This document shows, one piece after another, positions 28,568 through 37,996 of a stretch of DNA of 64,000 bases (positions are counted from its first letter, which is position 1; each line of letters begins with the position of its first letter). The notes beneath the pieces were generated by a model that did no database searches, was not told the DNA's origin, and was given only the letters and a program-made list of their open reading frames with translations. The DNA is from Leptospira fletcheri (GTDB lineage Bacteria; Spirochaetota; Leptospiria; Leptospirales; Leptospiraceae). A program made the position numbers and the translations under genes. Where the stretch lies: contig NZ_RQET01000004.1 in NCBI RefSeq assembly GCF_004769195.1, forward strand, positions 372,001-436,000, in the 5' to 3' direction.

Positions 28568-28596
28568 TCGGGAAAAGTACGTCCAGATTTTCCCGA
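28568..28596 (-). terminator. Hairpin terminator candidate after the UDP-xylose synthase gene
   Basis: TCGGGAAAA (28568-28576) pairs perfectly with TTTTCCCGA (28588-28596), a 9-bp stem with an 11-base loop, eight bases after the stop of the leftward gene. A second A/T-rich stretch follows toward the pntA start. Confidence 0.5.
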
Positions 28597-28603
28597 CGAA
28601 CGA

Positions 28604-29539
28604 TTAATCCAAGTGATTTTTGAAATACTCGATCGTTTTCCGGATTCCGTCCTTTAAAGCGACCTTAGGCTCGTAACCTAATTTTTGTCTCGCAAGAGTA
28701 AGATCGGGTTTGCGTCTCACAGGATCATCTTGCGGCAGCGGCCGATAAACGATCTTGGACGGCGAACCCGTCTCCTGAATCACCAACTCCGCCAATTCTT
28801 TTACCGTAAATTCTCCGTCGTTTCCTAAGTTCACGGGTCCGATAAAATCGGGGGTCTCCATGAGCCGGATGATCCCCTCGACGAGATCGTCTACGTAGCA
28901 AAAAGAACGAGTTTGCAAACCGTCTCCATAAATCGTGATGTCTTTTCCGGCGAGGGCTTGCACTACGAAATTGCTGACTACACGACCGTCGTCCGGAAGC
29001 ATTCTGGGTCCGTACGTATTAAAAATTCGAATGACCCTTATGTCCACCTTATGATTCCGGTGATAATCGAAGCAAAGGGTTTCCGCGACTCGTTTCCCTT
29101 CATCATAGCAGCTCCGGATTCCGATCGGATTTACGTTTCCCCAATAGGATTCTTTCTGAGGATGTTCGAGAGGATTCCCATAAATCTCGCTCGTCGAAGC
29201 CTGAAGGATTCTCGCCTTTACACGCTTGGCCATGCCTAGCATATTCAGCATGCCTAAAACGTTTGTTTTGATCGTCTTGATCGCATTCGATTGATAGTGA
29301 ATCGGACTAGCGGGACAGGCGAAATTATAGATCTTATCCACTTCTAAGCGGATCGGCTCCGTGATATCATGCCGGATCAATTCGAAACGGGGGTGGTCCA
29401 ATAATCTTTCTACGTTCGCTTTTCTTCCGGTGTGAAAATTATCGAGGCAGATCACCTCGTGGCCCATACCGATCAGGCGTTCGCAAAGATGCGACCCGAT
29501 AAAACCGGCTCCGCCGGTCACTAAAACTCTGCTACCCAT
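28604..29539 (-). CDS. UDP-glucuronate decarboxylase (UDP-xylose synthase) type SDR
   Basis: The 311-residue extended SDR enzyme has the NAD motif GGAGFIG (residues 9-15) and the catalytic SCYDEGKR (Tyr145, Lys149). [30 protein letters not shown] and [17 protein letters not shown] are features of the UXS group, which turns UDP-glucuronate into UDP-xylose for surface glycans. A dTDP-glucose dehydratase or UDP-glucose epimerase is less likely given these motifs. It begins ten bases after the M50B protease gene, so the two share a transcript. No glycosyltransferase is adjacent. Confidence 0.88.
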   Translation of the reverse strand: MGSRVLVTGGAGFIGSHLCERLIGMGHEVICLDNFHTGRKANVERLLDHPRFELIRHDITEPIRLEVDKIYNFACPASPIHYQSNAIKTIKTNVLGMLNMLGMAKRVKARILQASTSEIYGNPLEHPQKESYWGNVNPIGIRSCYDEGKRVAETLCFDYHRNHKVDIRVIRIFNTYGPRMLPDDGRVVSNFVVQALAGKDITIYGDGLQTRSFCYVDDLVEGIIRLMETPDFIGPVNLGNDGEFTVKELAELVIQETGSPSKIVYRPLPQDDPVRRKPDLTLARQKLGYEPKVALKDGIRKTIEYFKNHLD

Positions 29540-29549
29540 CCAATCACTC

Positions 29550-30413
29550 TTAATCTTTAAATTCTGTCGGCAGCGGTTTACCGTTCAGATCCAATCCACG
29601 ACTTAAAAACCACTCCATGACTTCGGGAGTAACTTCACCCGGAAAAGGAGATTCTTCGGAAGCTCCGTTTGTCGTCAAAACATCGGAAGGAGATTCCACT
29701 TGGTCGGAAGCCTGGCTCGGAGCCACCGCACGTCTTAGGGAAAAGAATATGATGGATACGCTAAAAAAGGACCAGAGGAGAGCAATCAAATATCCTAGAA
29801 AGACAACGGATTTAGGTGCAGCGGATTTCGCATCCGTTCCCGTGATCCAACCGGCGAGAATCCCTGCATCCGTATTCTGGATATTTTCTGTAAAATCCAG
29901 AAGGTCGTAAAGACTATATAACGTAACGCTTGTTCCGAGAAAAACTGTAACCAATCTATCCCATCCGAAAGGTAAGAAAGAGCTGATCAAAACGAATAGC
30001 CCCCAAGCCAATCCCGTTTTCTGAGCGAGACCTCCGGACGAAGTATATTTTAATGTAAGGAGGAGAATCGCTCCACCGAAGAGTAAAAGAGTAGGACGTA
30101 CGAGTCTTCCTTTAAATCCTCTGTTAACCAAAAAACCGCCAACCAAACAACAACCCAGATAGCCGGCTGAAACCACGAAGACAAACGGACCTTTTCCTGC
30201 AAGAGGTGAGGCTACTGTCTGTCCCGCTTCGTCTCCCTGCAATTCTATGGTCTGGACACTTCCGCCAGTCAACAGAGTGGCAGTGGCATGTCCTGCCTCA
30301 TGAATCAGAACTACGAAATCTTTCAGATAGGAAACCCAACCGTGATTCCAGTAGGATAGTAAAGTGGCGACGATGGCCAAGATCAATGCGAGGCGTAGGA
30401 AACGATTTTCCAT
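29550..30413 (-). CDS. M50B-type membrane metallopeptidase-like protein
   Basis: The 287-residue membrane protein has HEAGH at residues 38-42 in a hydrophobic helix, as in the peptidase M50B-like family, and about seven helices in all. FLPFGWDR near residue 145 may supply the third metal ligand. The C-terminal 55 residues are cytoplasmic-looking and acidic. It lies upstream of the sugar nucleotide gene with a 10-base gap. Substrate unknown; proteolysis is inferred only from the motif. Confidence 0.78.
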   Translation of the reverse strand: MENRFLRLALILAIVATLLSYWNHGWVSYLKDFVVLIHEAGHATATLLTGGSVQTIELQGDEAGQTVASPLAGKGPFVFVVSAGYLGCCLVGGFLVNRGFKGRLVRPTLLLFGGAILLLTLKYTSSGGLAQKTGLAWGLFVLISSFLPFGWDRLVTVFLGTSVTLYSLYDLLDFTENIQNTDAGILAGWITGTDAKSAAPKSVVFLGYLIALLWSFFSVSIIFFSLRRAVAPSQASDQVESPSDVLTTNGASEESPFPGEVTPEVMEWFLSRGLDLNGKPLPTEFKD

Positions 30414-30501
30414 GCTAACATGAATATCGGCATCCGAACAAGGCGGGATAGAAAGAAATCGACACCAACCTCCGAAAAGGGCAGCCTAGATCGACGATGA
30501 T

Positions 30502-32193
30502 TCAGGTTTTAAAATGACCCAGAATACTTTTCAATCTCTCTGAATGTTCCAGAGTGCCTTCGACGGTATGCTTTATGTCTTCCGACGTCGACGCGATGTC
30601 CTCCGCATTTTTAGAGATTATGCTCATAGAGGAGGAAATTTCCTCCGAAGCTCCTTTTTGCTGTTCGGAAGAATTGTTCATCATCTGTCCCAACGTAAGC
30701 AATTGGTCCGAACTCATTCGGATTTCCCGAAGTTTATTGGATTGTTCGGAAAGATGTATCCTTACGTCGGACGCGGACGCATGGACTTTTTCTATATAAT
30801 CCTGAAGCTTCTTGAAAACATCCACGGATTGGTTGACTTTTAAAGCACCCTCATCGACGGAAAGGGAGGTATTCTTAACTAATTGAACGATATCTTTGAT
30901 GCTATGTTTGGTTTGTTCGGCCAACTTGGAAATCTCGTCGGCAACTACGGAAAAGCCTTTGCCGGCTTCTCCCGCCCTGGCTGATTCGATAGAAGCGTTC
31001 AACGCCAATAAATTCGTTCTTTCCGAAATACCGGTGATGATAGAGACGATCTTATTGATTTGATCCGAGAAGGATTTGATTTCTTCCATCGAGCGGATCG
31101 CTTCGTTAAAAATTTGTTCGGCTTGCAATGCCTTTCCGGAAACTTCTCCCGTCTGCGACGCCAACTCTTCCATGGAGTGGGAAGTTTCCCGCAAGGAAGA
31201 ATCGATAGAGCCTATACTTGCGTTTACATTGGAAAGACTTCTGGTCTGCTCGGCTATGGTAATGACGATCTCTTCGATCGTTTTGGACAATTGCACGGAG
31301 GCAGCGGCAGTTTCCTCGACCGACTGAGCTTGGGTTTGGGTACTGGAACGGAATTTTTGCATAGAATCGAATAATGTCTCGTACAGATTCATATTCCGAT
31401 CATAGTTTTCCTTCATCTGAACGATCAAGCCCCAGAGGCTGATAGCAAGGCAGCGTATGTTGGTATAGATCTTATCTACGTCTTCCCTGCCTTCCTGCCT
31501 CCGGATTTCCGCAAGCATGTTCCCGTTAACCATTTGGCGCACGACTTCGACTACATCTAGAATCTTTGCACCTTGCTTCTTCATCGTTACCAGGACTAAG
31601 AAAGAACCTAGAATTCCCGACATCGTCGTCACGGCGGATAATATCGGATCGGTGGGAAAAAGCCGGAAGCTAAGATACAACCCCGGTAAAAGTACCAGAC
31701 TCATCTGAACCGCCGCCAGACCGAAATTGCCCAACGTACTTTGGATAGAATGTATGACAGAAGAAACCCGATATCCTAGTCCTAGGCCACGACTTAATTT
31801 TCGGTAGAGCTTGTCGGCCTTTTCGATCTCTTGTCGGCCGGCTTGCTTGCGAACCGACATATAGCCGACGATTTCTCCCTGCTCCAAAATCGGAGTCACC
31901 GTCGCATCCACCCAATAATGATCCCCGTTCTTCGCGCGGTTTTTAACGATTCCGTTCCACGGGCGTCCAGATTTGATCGTGATCCATAGATCTTCGAAAA
32001 CGACGGGAGGAATGTCCGGATGTCGGACTATATTATGAGCTTCACCTAAGAGTTCGCTCTCGCTATATCCGCTGACGTCTGCAAAATCCCGGGATACGTA
32101 GGTGATTTTTCCCTTCGGGTCCGTGCGTGAGATAATAACCGCATTGGCAGGAAACCGAATCTCTCTGTTCGTGACTGGGAGGTTTTTCCTCAT
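30502..32193 (-). CDS. Aer-like PAS-domain methyl-accepting chemotaxis protein
   Basis: The 563-residue receptor has an N-terminal PAS domain (residues about 15-120) with [14 protein letters not shown] and [18 protein letters not shown], the pattern of the aerotaxis receptor Aer and its relatives that bind FAD. Two hydrophobic segments (about 160-205) form a membrane hairpin with almost no periplasmic loop. The rest is an MCP signalling domain with the tip [19 protein letters not shown] and [19 protein letters not shown], which contacts CheA/CheW. No C-terminal CheR-binding pentapeptide is seen. It probably senses redox or oxygen through the cytoplasmic PAS domain. Confidence 0.9.
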   Translation of the reverse strand: MRKNLPVTNREIRFPANAVIISRTDPKGKITYVSRDFADVSGYSESELLGEAHNIVRHPDIPPVVFEDLWITIKSGRPWNGIVKNRAKNGDHYWVDATVTPILEQGEIVGYMSVRKQAGRQEIEKADKLYRKLSRGLGLGYRVSSVIHSIQSTLGNFGLAAVQMSLVLLPGLYLSFRLFPTDPILSAVTTMSGILGSFLVLVTMKKQGAKILDVVEVVRQMVNGNMLAEIRRQEGREDVDKIYTNIRCLAISLWGLIVQMKENYDRNMNLYETLFDSMQKFRSSTQTQAQSVEETAAASVQLSKTIEEIVITIAEQTRSLSNVNASIGSIDSSLRETSHSMEELASQTGEVSGKALQAEQIFNEAIRSMEEIKSFSDQINKIVSIITGISERTNLLALNASIESARAGEAGKGFSVVADEISKLAEQTKHSIKDIVQLVKNTSLSVDEGALKVNQSVDVFKKLQDYIEKVHASASDVRIHLSEQSNKLREIRMSSDQLLTLGQMMNNSSEQQKGASEEISSSMSIISKNAEDIASTSEDIKHTVEGTLEHSERLKSILGHFKT

Positions 32194-32222
32194 GATTTCT
32201 TTTTCTACAGTATCGTCATAGG

Positions 32223-32263
32223 AGTATAGCGAAATAAATCCTCCCGAGAATTACCTTTGTCAA
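32223..32263 (-). promoter_or_regulatory. Candidate promoter region of the chemoreceptor gene
   Basis: Read leftward, TTGACA (32263-32258) is a consensus -35 box. GATTTA (32240-32235) lies 17 bases further; a better -10 hexamer, TATACT (32228-32223), is 29 bases away, which is too far. Which of the two is used cannot be told. The rest of the 117-base gap shows nothing else. Confidence 0.35.
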
Positions 32264-32310
32264 CAAACGGAAAAATGCGATCCGGACGTTATGCCACTAA
32301 GCAAAACGGA

Positions 32311-33537
32311 CTATGGTGCAAAGAACAAGATATAAGTTTGAACGCATCCGACAAGTCCCCCAAGTAATGCACCTAGCAAAATTAAAGTCAATTCGTCCTC
32401 CCGAAAAACGGAATGAAGAAGGCGCTCGAATTCTGTCGGCGGAAGTTGACTTAGTCTTAAAGAAATGATTCTTTCGATTTCGAGAGTTTCTTCGAGATAT
32501 CCTTTCATCCTCTCGGCGGTCTCAGGTACCATTCCCACTACTTTGTCGGCGATTTTTTCCTGAACCTCTTTTACTTTCGCTTTCCCAAGCAGTAATTTCG
32601 CGTACGGAATTTTCTCTTTTAATTTTCTCTCCGACAACTCCTTAGCTCTTTCCGCTAATTCGCGAACAATCAAGTCTCCTCCTTTTCCTAAGAAGATCAA
32701 TCGTATCAGATTTTCCGTCGTCAGAACTCTGGAAGAAATTACGGAAGCGAATTCCCGAGAAACCTCCTTTTGTCTTTTTAAAAAAAGTCCCTGGTATTTG
32801 AAGAGGATGAAGTTTCTCGGTTCCAAGGGATGAAAGATCATGAGAATCGCTATCCAGTTTGTGACGTAACCGACCACAACCCCCATGATCGGCAGCGTCC
32901 ACCATCGGTCGAAAATCTCCCAAAAGCACACCTGAAGGCAGCCTATTAGAAACCCGAAATAGATGCCCGATCGGACGATAAAATCGAATTCGGGTCCGCC
33001 GCATTTTCGAAAAACTTCCACGAGATATTTCGTATTCGGTCCCGACAAGGAAGCGCGGACGAATTCCTCTATCCCCATCACTCGATCCAATTCTTTTCCG
33101 AAAGAATGATAGACTTCGCGTATTTTGACGGGAATCTCCTCTCGAATCTCTTTTTCCAAAATCTCCTTCGATCCGGGAGGAAGCGTCGTCCAAAGAACCG
33201 GGCTTTCCGCAACGAGAACGTCTTTGACGATTTCTGCGGAGCGTACCCGTATCAAATCCGCGATCAGATCTGCGATTTTTTCGGGACGGACTTTTTTGTA
33301 GAGCTCGTACGGACGAATCAGTTTTGAAGTCAGAATTTGAGCGATCAAACCGCTCATTTTTATCGCATGATGAGGTATGATTCCCTGCCATCCCACAAAA
33401 CCGAAACCGACTCTTTCGTTCGGATAGAAGATCATTTTTACGGCGATATAGTTCGTAAACCAGCCGACAAAAGAAGATGTCGCAAAAATGGAAAGGATTT
33501 GAACCGCATGAGAGTTTGTAAAATTCCATTCCGACAT
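32311..33537 (-). CDS. DUF445 family membrane protein
   Basis: The 408-residue protein begins with a hydrophobic segment containing FVGWFTNYIAVKMIF and repeats that motif as VVGYVTNWIAILMIFHPLEP near residue 220. The (T)N-x-I-A-x-x-M-I-F pair is characteristic of DUF445, found in envelope proteins with long amphipathic helices between membrane segments. A hydrophobic tail (LTLILLGALLGGLVGCVQTYILFF) ends it. AGGA lies nine bases before the ATG. No enzymatic role is known to me. Confidence 0.85.
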   Translation of the reverse strand: MSEWNFTNSHAVQILSIFATSSFVGWFTNYIAVKMIFYPNERVGFGFVGWQGIIPHHAIKMSGLIAQILTSKLIRPYELYKKVRPEKIADLIADLIRVRSAEIVKDVLVAESPVLWTTLPPGSKEILEKEIREEIPVKIREVYHSFGKELDRVMGIEEFVRASLSGPNTKYLVEVFRKCGGPEFDFIVRSGIYFGFLIGCLQVCFWEIFDRWWTLPIMGVVVGYVTNWIAILMIFHPLEPRNFILFKYQGLFLKRQKEVSREFASVISSRVLTTENLIRLIFLGKGGDLIVRELAERAKELSERKLKEKIPYAKLLLGKAKVKEVQEKIADKVVGMVPETAERMKGYLEETLEIERIISLRLSQLPPTEFERLLHSVFREDELTLILLGALLGGLVGCVQTYILFFAP

Positions 33538-33664
33538 GAACGATTATCCTAGGTCCTTCGATCCTTCTCTTCAACCACAAATCCGAATGGAAAAAGAAAG
33601 GGATTGAGAAAGACGCAAGGGGTTGCAAATTCGCTGGTCCGATTTTCAGTGGAAGAAAGAAACC

Positions 33665-34135
33665 ATGGATCTTCGGTTCGGTCTTCTTCTATCCGCTTCG
33701 ATTCATCTTTTAGTGATAGTCGGATTTTTCCTTTTTTTTCGGACTACCGAGAAAGAGCTCGAAACGATAAATTTGCATTTTGAGCGGGGAGGGGTTCCGA
33801 ATCTGTATTTTTCCTTTCCTCCGGAATCCGGAAAGGGACGGACTTCTTCGGAAAAGGAAAGCCAAGCCGGATCGGAAACGGACGAAATAAAGAGGCTGAA
33901 AAACGAAATTCATTTTCCACCCGAAGCGCTGGAGCAAAGACTAGAATCGGATTGTTCTTGGCTGATCGAAATCGGCAAGAACGGCGAAGCCAAGACAATA
34001 ATGACCGTAAAGTCTTGCAAATACCCGGTCTTCGAAAATCATTTTCGAAAGTCCGTTTCTCGCTGGAAATTTCAATTAAAGGAAGGTACTAGAATAACGG
34101 TGCCGGTATCTTTCCGAATAGAATCGAATGACTGA
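33665..34135 (+). CDS. Small TonB-like protein
   Basis: The 156-residue product has a single N-terminal membrane helix (FGLLLSASIHLLVIVGFFLFF). A charged linker follows, then about 60 C-terminal residues with the TonB C-terminal rhythm (CSWLIEIGKNGEAKTIMTVKSCKYPVFENHFRKSVSRWKF region, final beta strand VPVSFRI). It lacks the long Pro-rich spacer of classical TonB, so it would not obviously span the periplasm. The ATG at 33665 is preferred to a TTG at 33623, which has no properly spaced site. It overlaps the NusG-like gene by eight bases. Confidence 0.65.
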   Translation: MDLRFGLLLSASIHLLVIVGFFLFFRTTEKELETINLHFERGGVPNLYFSFPPESGKGRTSSEKESQAGSETDEIKRLKNEIHFPPEALEQRLESDCSWLIEIGKNGEAKTIMTVKSCKYPVFENHFRKSVSRWKFQLKEGTRITVPVSFRIESND

Positions 34136-34670
34136 TCAAATGAAATTCTGGTATGCGATCTATACCCTTTCCCGGTCGGAAAAAAAACTGGCTAAGGAGT
34201 TGGATAAGAAAGGGATCGAAAATTTTTTACCCTTACTTCCGCTCAAAAAACAATGGTCCGATCGGAAGAAAACCGTTTTAGAACCGGTGTTCTCTTCTTA
34301 CGTATTCGTAAAAATGGATTTGAAATCGGAGAAAATCCGGGTATTGCAAACTCCGGGGGCGCACCATATTCTTTCACTGGACGGAAGTCCCTTGCCGATT
34401 CCGGAGGAAGAGATAGAGTTAGTAAAAATATTCGTACGAGACTTTCCGGAACATCTACGAGTTCAATCCGAGGAGAAGATGGAACCAGGTAATAAGGTCC
34501 TAATCACTCGAGGATCCTTTAAAGGGTATAGAGCCATTGTGATCAGAAAGATCAGCTCGGTTTCGGTAAAGGTGAATATCTCCGGCATCCAATCCAGTAT
34601 TTCGGTGGATTTGGATCCGGATTCCATAGAAACTCAAGAGGAGAAGAACATTGGGCGAAGCTCTAGATAA
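34128..34670 (+). CDS. Specialised NusG paralogue (NGN-KOW transcription elongation factor)
   Basis: The 180-residue protein has an NGN domain (residues about 5-105: KFWYAIYTLSRSEKKLAKEL, then VFSSYVFVKMDL) and a KOW domain (118-165: GNKVLITRGSFKGYRAIVI). It binds RNA polymerase in this family and modulates pausing, termination or translation coupling. The divergent sequence and operon position mark it as a paralogue of the RfaH/UpxY/LoaP kind rather than the housekeeping NusG, which normally sits beside secE and rplK. The start may be 34128 or 34140. Overlaps on both sides (8 and 20 bases) place it firmly in the TonB-like/kdsD/aroD operon. Confidence 0.85.
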   Translation: MTDQMKFWYAIYTLSRSEKKLAKELDKKGIENFLPLLPLKKQWSDRKKTVLEPVFSSYVFVKMDLKSEKIRVLQTPGAHHILSLDGSPLPIPEEEIELVKIFVRDFPEHLRVQSEEKMEPGNKVLITRGSFKGYRAIVIRKISSVSVKVNISGIQSSISVDLDPDSIETQEEKNIGRSSR

Positions 34671-35616
34671 AGTTCAAAAGGCTTTGGACATAGAGATCGA
34701 AGCGATCCGATATTTTAGGGAAAATCTCGATCCGAAAGTGGAGAAGGCGGTGGAACTTATCTTTGCATCTTCCGGAAAGGTGATCGTTACCGGCGTGGGT
34801 AAGTCGGGAGATGTGGGAAAAAAAATCGCTTCTACTCTTTCTTCAACCGGGACTCCTGCGTTCTTTTTACATCCCTCGGATGCGGCACATGGGGATGCGG
34901 GAATCGTAGCTCAAGGAGATATTGTTTTAGCGATTGGGAAAAGCGGGGAAAGCGAGGAGTTATTGAATTTAATTCCTACGATTAAGAATTTAGGCGCGAA
35001 ATTGATCAGCCTTACTGCCAATCCGGATTCTCGCTTGGCCCAAGATAGTGATTTGGTCGTACTTACTCCCGTGTTAAAGGAAGCTTGTCCTTTGGAATTG
35101 GCGCCTACTTCGAGCACCACGATTGCACTTATGTTGGGAGACGCGATCGCAATGGCGTTGATGGAGATGAGAAATTTTCAAAAAGAGGATTTTGCACTCT
35201 ACCATCCCGCCGGCCGATTGGGGAAAAGACTATCTCTGCGAGTCGACGATGTTATGAGAAAAGGCGAAAGACTTCCAAAAGTGCTTCCCGAAGCGAATTT
35301 GGAAAGCGTGCTTTCGGAAATCACCGCAAAATTGATCGGAGCAACTGCAGTCGTAGGACCGGATGATGTATTGCTCGGAGTAATCACGGACTACGATGTA
35401 AGAAAGTTACTTAGAGAAGGGAAATTTCACTCAGAAACCAAAGCCTCCGAAATGATGAATTCGAAACCTATCGTTTTCCAATCCGGGATTATGGCCTACG
35501 ATGTTCTTCAATCTATGGAAAGAAGGGAACGTCCGATTTCTATCGCACCCATCGTCGACCGTGAAAAACTTTTGGGCTTCGTTTCCGTTCACGATCTTTT
35601 GCAAAAAGGTTTGTAG
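34651..35616 (+). CDS. kdsD: D-arabinose-5-phosphate isomerase (KpsF/GutQ family)
   Basis: The 321-residue protein interconverts ribulose-5-phosphate and arabinose-5-phosphate, the first step toward Kdo of lipopolysaccharide. The SIS domain (about 30-180) shows VIVTGVGKSGDVGKKIASTL, HPSDAAHGDAG and LAIGKSGESEEL. Two CBS motifs fill residues 205-321. GAGGAG lies about eight bases before the TTG start. It overlaps the NusG-like gene by 20 bases and precedes aroD by six. Confidence 0.92.
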   Translation: MGEALDKVQKALDIEIEAIRYFRENLDPKVEKAVELIFASSGKVIVTGVGKSGDVGKKIASTLSSTGTPAFFLHPSDAAHGDAGIVAQGDIVLAIGKSGESEELLNLIPTIKNLGAKLISLTANPDSRLAQDSDLVVLTPVLKEACPLELAPTSSTTIALMLGDAIAMALMEMRNFQKEDFALYHPAGRLGKRLSLRVDDVMRKGERLPKVLPEANLESVLSEITAKLIGATAVVGPDDVLLGVITDYDVRKLLREGKFHSETKASEMMNSKPIVFQSGIMAYDVLQSMERRERPISIAPIVDREKLLGFVSVHDLLQKGL

Positions 35617-35622
35617 CACCGT

Positions 35623-36351
35623 ATGTCCCAGGCTGAAAAAATCTATACGGTGCTTACCTTGGATGAGGAAGAATTCTTTGCCCTACAGAATCTTCCCCCG
35701 GCCGACTTTATGGAAATCCGGTTGGACCTATTTCTGAACGAATCCGGAAAGCCGGAAAAAATATTGGATATCCTCGAGAAATTAAGTGCTCGAGCGATTC
35801 TGACGTACAGACAACCGGAAGATTCCAGCGTAAAAGCGAGGTCCATCTGGACTCAGGAAGACGTAACCCCGTTTCTCCGGAAGTTGCAAGGGGGAAATCA
35901 CTATCTGGACGTGGAACTAGATAAGGATAACTCAATTTTTACCGAAGCGGAAGATTCTAACTTCGGAATCGTAAGATCCATCCATTCTTTTTCCGGAATT
36001 CTAGGCTCGGAAGAGTTAGAATTCTATTTTCGTACGGTGGCGGAAGAAGCGATCGGATCCCGTAGAACGAACCTTCCGTTCGATCGGATTCTGAAAGTTG
36101 CCGTCATGCCCGATTCCGAAGAAGAGAGTAGGGAATTCGTCGAGATCAGTCGGAAGATATCGGAATTGGTCAAAGAGGAAGGAACTCGATTCGGTTATTG
36201 TGGAATATTAATGGGAGATTCGGGAAAAGAGTTCCGGATCTTTCCAGAAAAAATCGGGTCCCAATTCACATACGCTTGCTTCAAGAATCCGAAAGCTCCC
36301 GGTCAAGTCGGATTGCAGGAACTTTTAGAAAGCCGAAAAAACGGCTTTTGA
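35623..36351 (+). CDS. aroD: Type I 3-dehydroquinate dehydratase
   Basis: The 242-residue enzyme converts 3-dehydroquinate to 3-dehydroshikimate in aromatic amino-acid synthesis. Class I features are visible: EIRLDLF (30-37), YLDVEL, the catalytic His121 in RSIHSFSG, the Schiff-base Lys158 in ILKVAVMP, and the closing loop FKNPKAPGQVG that binds substrate. It is last in the operon, and its stop abuts that of the convergent TPR gene. Confidence 0.9.
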   Translation: MSQAEKIYTVLTLDEEEFFALQNLPPADFMEIRLDLFLNESGKPEKILDILEKLSARAILTYRQPEDSSVKARSIWTQEDVTPFLRKLQGGNHYLDVELDKDNSIFTEAEDSNFGIVRSIHSFSGILGSEELEFYFRTVAEEAIGSRRTNLPFDRILKVAVMPDSEEESREFVEISRKISELVKEEGTRFGYCGILMGDSGKEFRIFPEKIGSQFTYACFKNPKAPGQVGLQELLESRKNGF

Positions 36352-37935
36352 TTATCTATCGGAATCGTCTTTTTCCGATTCTTCGGAGCGAGGATTTTCG
36401 GGTTCGTTTTTCGGACTTCGAGTTCCCGATCGAGTTTCCAAAAACTGTCGAAAAGGTTCGTTCTCTTTAAATTTTATGAATTCTTTTTCCTTTATGGCGG
36501 AAATCCAGAGGGAGGAATTCAAATCCGCCGCTTTTTTAATATAGCTCATCGTCGCATCCATATTTCCGAGACGCGCTTGGCATTTAGCCAACAGATAAAA
36601 AGCATTGGCGGAATTTTCGATTTTTTCCAGAAGCGTAATCGCCTTTTCCACGGATCCCGTATAGTAATAGGCTTTCCCGAGATAAAAACGGTATTCTCTC
36701 TCCTCTTCTTCGTCGGGCTCTACGGATTTGAAATACCGAAGAGCTTTTTCATAATCTCCCGTATTCGTATAATATCTGGCTAATTTCAAGATACCGTCGT
36801 TGTACACTTCCGGCAAATTCTGGAACTTCGGATTTTCCTTTTCGATAGCGGACGCGATCTCTTTTAGAGTATCATACCCTTCTTCTTTTTTACCCCCTTG
36901 TATTTTGCAGAGGGCGACGTACATTTTGATTTCCCTTGTTTTTTCCCCGAATTCCAAGGCCTTTTCGGCGGTCTTAATCGCATTCTCGCAATCCTTAACC
37001 TGCCATTTTATTTTAGTGATGCCTATTAACGGAAGAACCGTTTGTTTATTTGCATAGGCTTTGCGATAATATTTGGTCGCCTCTTCGAAATTCCTTTTCT
37101 TATGGAAAGCGGCCGCCTGCGTTAGATGGGTAAAATAAAGTAATTTCTCCTTTTCGGAAGGGATCTTAGGTTCGATTTTCGCAAGAGTCGCCAACGCGTC
37201 GTCGTATTTTCCGAGCCTTACCAAGAGTGCGCCATACTTGTAACCGTATTCGAGATTTTCAGGTTCGTCTTTTACAAGCTCGGCAAGAATCGTTTCTGAT
37301 TTTCTGAATTCCTTTTCGTTATAGTACGCAAGAGAAAGTTGCCACTTTATATTTTTATTATTCGGATCCTTGTTTAGCTTCTTTTCGAGGGAGGAGACGG
37401 TTTCCTGTTCCTCCTCGACTTCCTGCGGAAGCGGAATTTTTTGGGGTCGACTCGCCCCAGAATGTTTCTCTTCGGCTGCCGCGCGAATTTTTTGGATATG
37501 GTTCAGATCCGGCGCGATTTTTAGCAAACGATTCGCATAAGCGATCACTTCTCCGTATTCTCGATGATAATTGTAATAGAGAATGATTTTGGTGTAACAG
37601 TTCACTAAATCTTTTTTGGGAAGATTCAAAGTTACCGCTTTCTTAAATGCCTGTATAGACTTCGTATAATCTTTACGGCTTTCATAAATATAACCCATGT
37701 ACATCCAGGCTTCGCCCGAACTCGGATTGTTATCGTTGTATTTTTGGAATTGCTTCAGCGCCTCGGTGTAGTCTTTTCGCGAATAGGCTTTTTTTCCGTC
37801 CTTTAAATCCGCCGAGAGCAGTGCGGAAGAGGTGAAAAAAAAGCATAAAACCGCAACCCCGGAAAGAAGTTTTGCGAGGTTTAAAAAATCTGTTACATAG
37901 CTTCGTCGCAGATTTTGACGATACCGACCGGGCAT
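36352..37935 (-). CDS. Exported TPR-repeat protein
   Basis: The 527-residue product has an N-terminal hydrophobic segment (LLSGVAVLCFFFTSSALLSA) after a basic leader, consistent with a signal peptide or anchor. TPR units run through most of its length (ALKQFQKYNDNNPSSGEAWMYMG, YMGYIYESRKDYTKSIQAF, LARYYTNTGDYEKALRYF, FYLGKAYYYTGSVEKAITLL). The last 40 residues are charged and disordered. A periplasmic scaffold role is likely. The ATG at 37935 has no clear ribosome-binding site. Confidence 0.82.
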   Translation of the reverse strand: MPGRYRQNLRRSYVTDFLNLAKLLSGVAVLCFFFTSSALLSADLKDGKKAYSRKDYTEALKQFQKYNDNNPSSGEAWMYMGYIYESRKDYTKSIQAFKKAVTLNLPKKDLVNCYTKIILYYNYHREYGEVIAYANRLLKIAPDLNHIQKIRAAAEEKHSGASRPQKIPLPQEVEEEQETVSSLEKKLNKDPNNKNIKWQLSLAYYNEKEFRKSETILAELVKDEPENLEYGYKYGALLVRLGKYDDALATLAKIEPKIPSEKEKLLYFTHLTQAAAFHKKRNFEEATKYYRKAYANKQTVLPLIGITKIKWQVKDCENAIKTAEKALEFGEKTREIKMYVALCKIQGGKKEEGYDTLKEIASAIEKENPKFQNLPEVYNDGILKLARYYTNTGDYEKALRYFKSVEPDEEEEREYRFYLGKAYYYTGSVEKAITLLEKIENSANAFYLLAKCQARLGNMDATMSYIKKAADLNSSLWISAIKEKEFIKFKENEPFRQFLETRSGTRSPKNEPENPRSEESEKDDSDR

Positions 37936-37948
37936 ATATCCAGTTTCG

Positions 37949-37985
37949 AAAGGGAGCCTTCCGAATAAAGTGGAATTCTCCCTTT
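37949..37985 (-). terminator. Hairpin downstream of the GMC oxidoreductase gene
   Basis: AAAGGGAG (37949-37956) pairs with CTCCCTTT (37978-37985), with an inner TTCC/GGAA stem. It is 11 bases after the GMC stop and before the TPR gene start, so it probably ends the long leftward hslO-to-GMC run. The T-run on the leftward strand is short. Confidence 0.45.
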
Positions 37986-37996
37986 TTCCCCTGGAA

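Noticed and set aside
32642..33628. 328-codon open frame overlapping the DUF445 gene in another frame
   Set aside because: Arg/Ser/Phe-rich composition typical of an out-of-frame reading; the DUF445 frame has clear membrane segments and family motifs.
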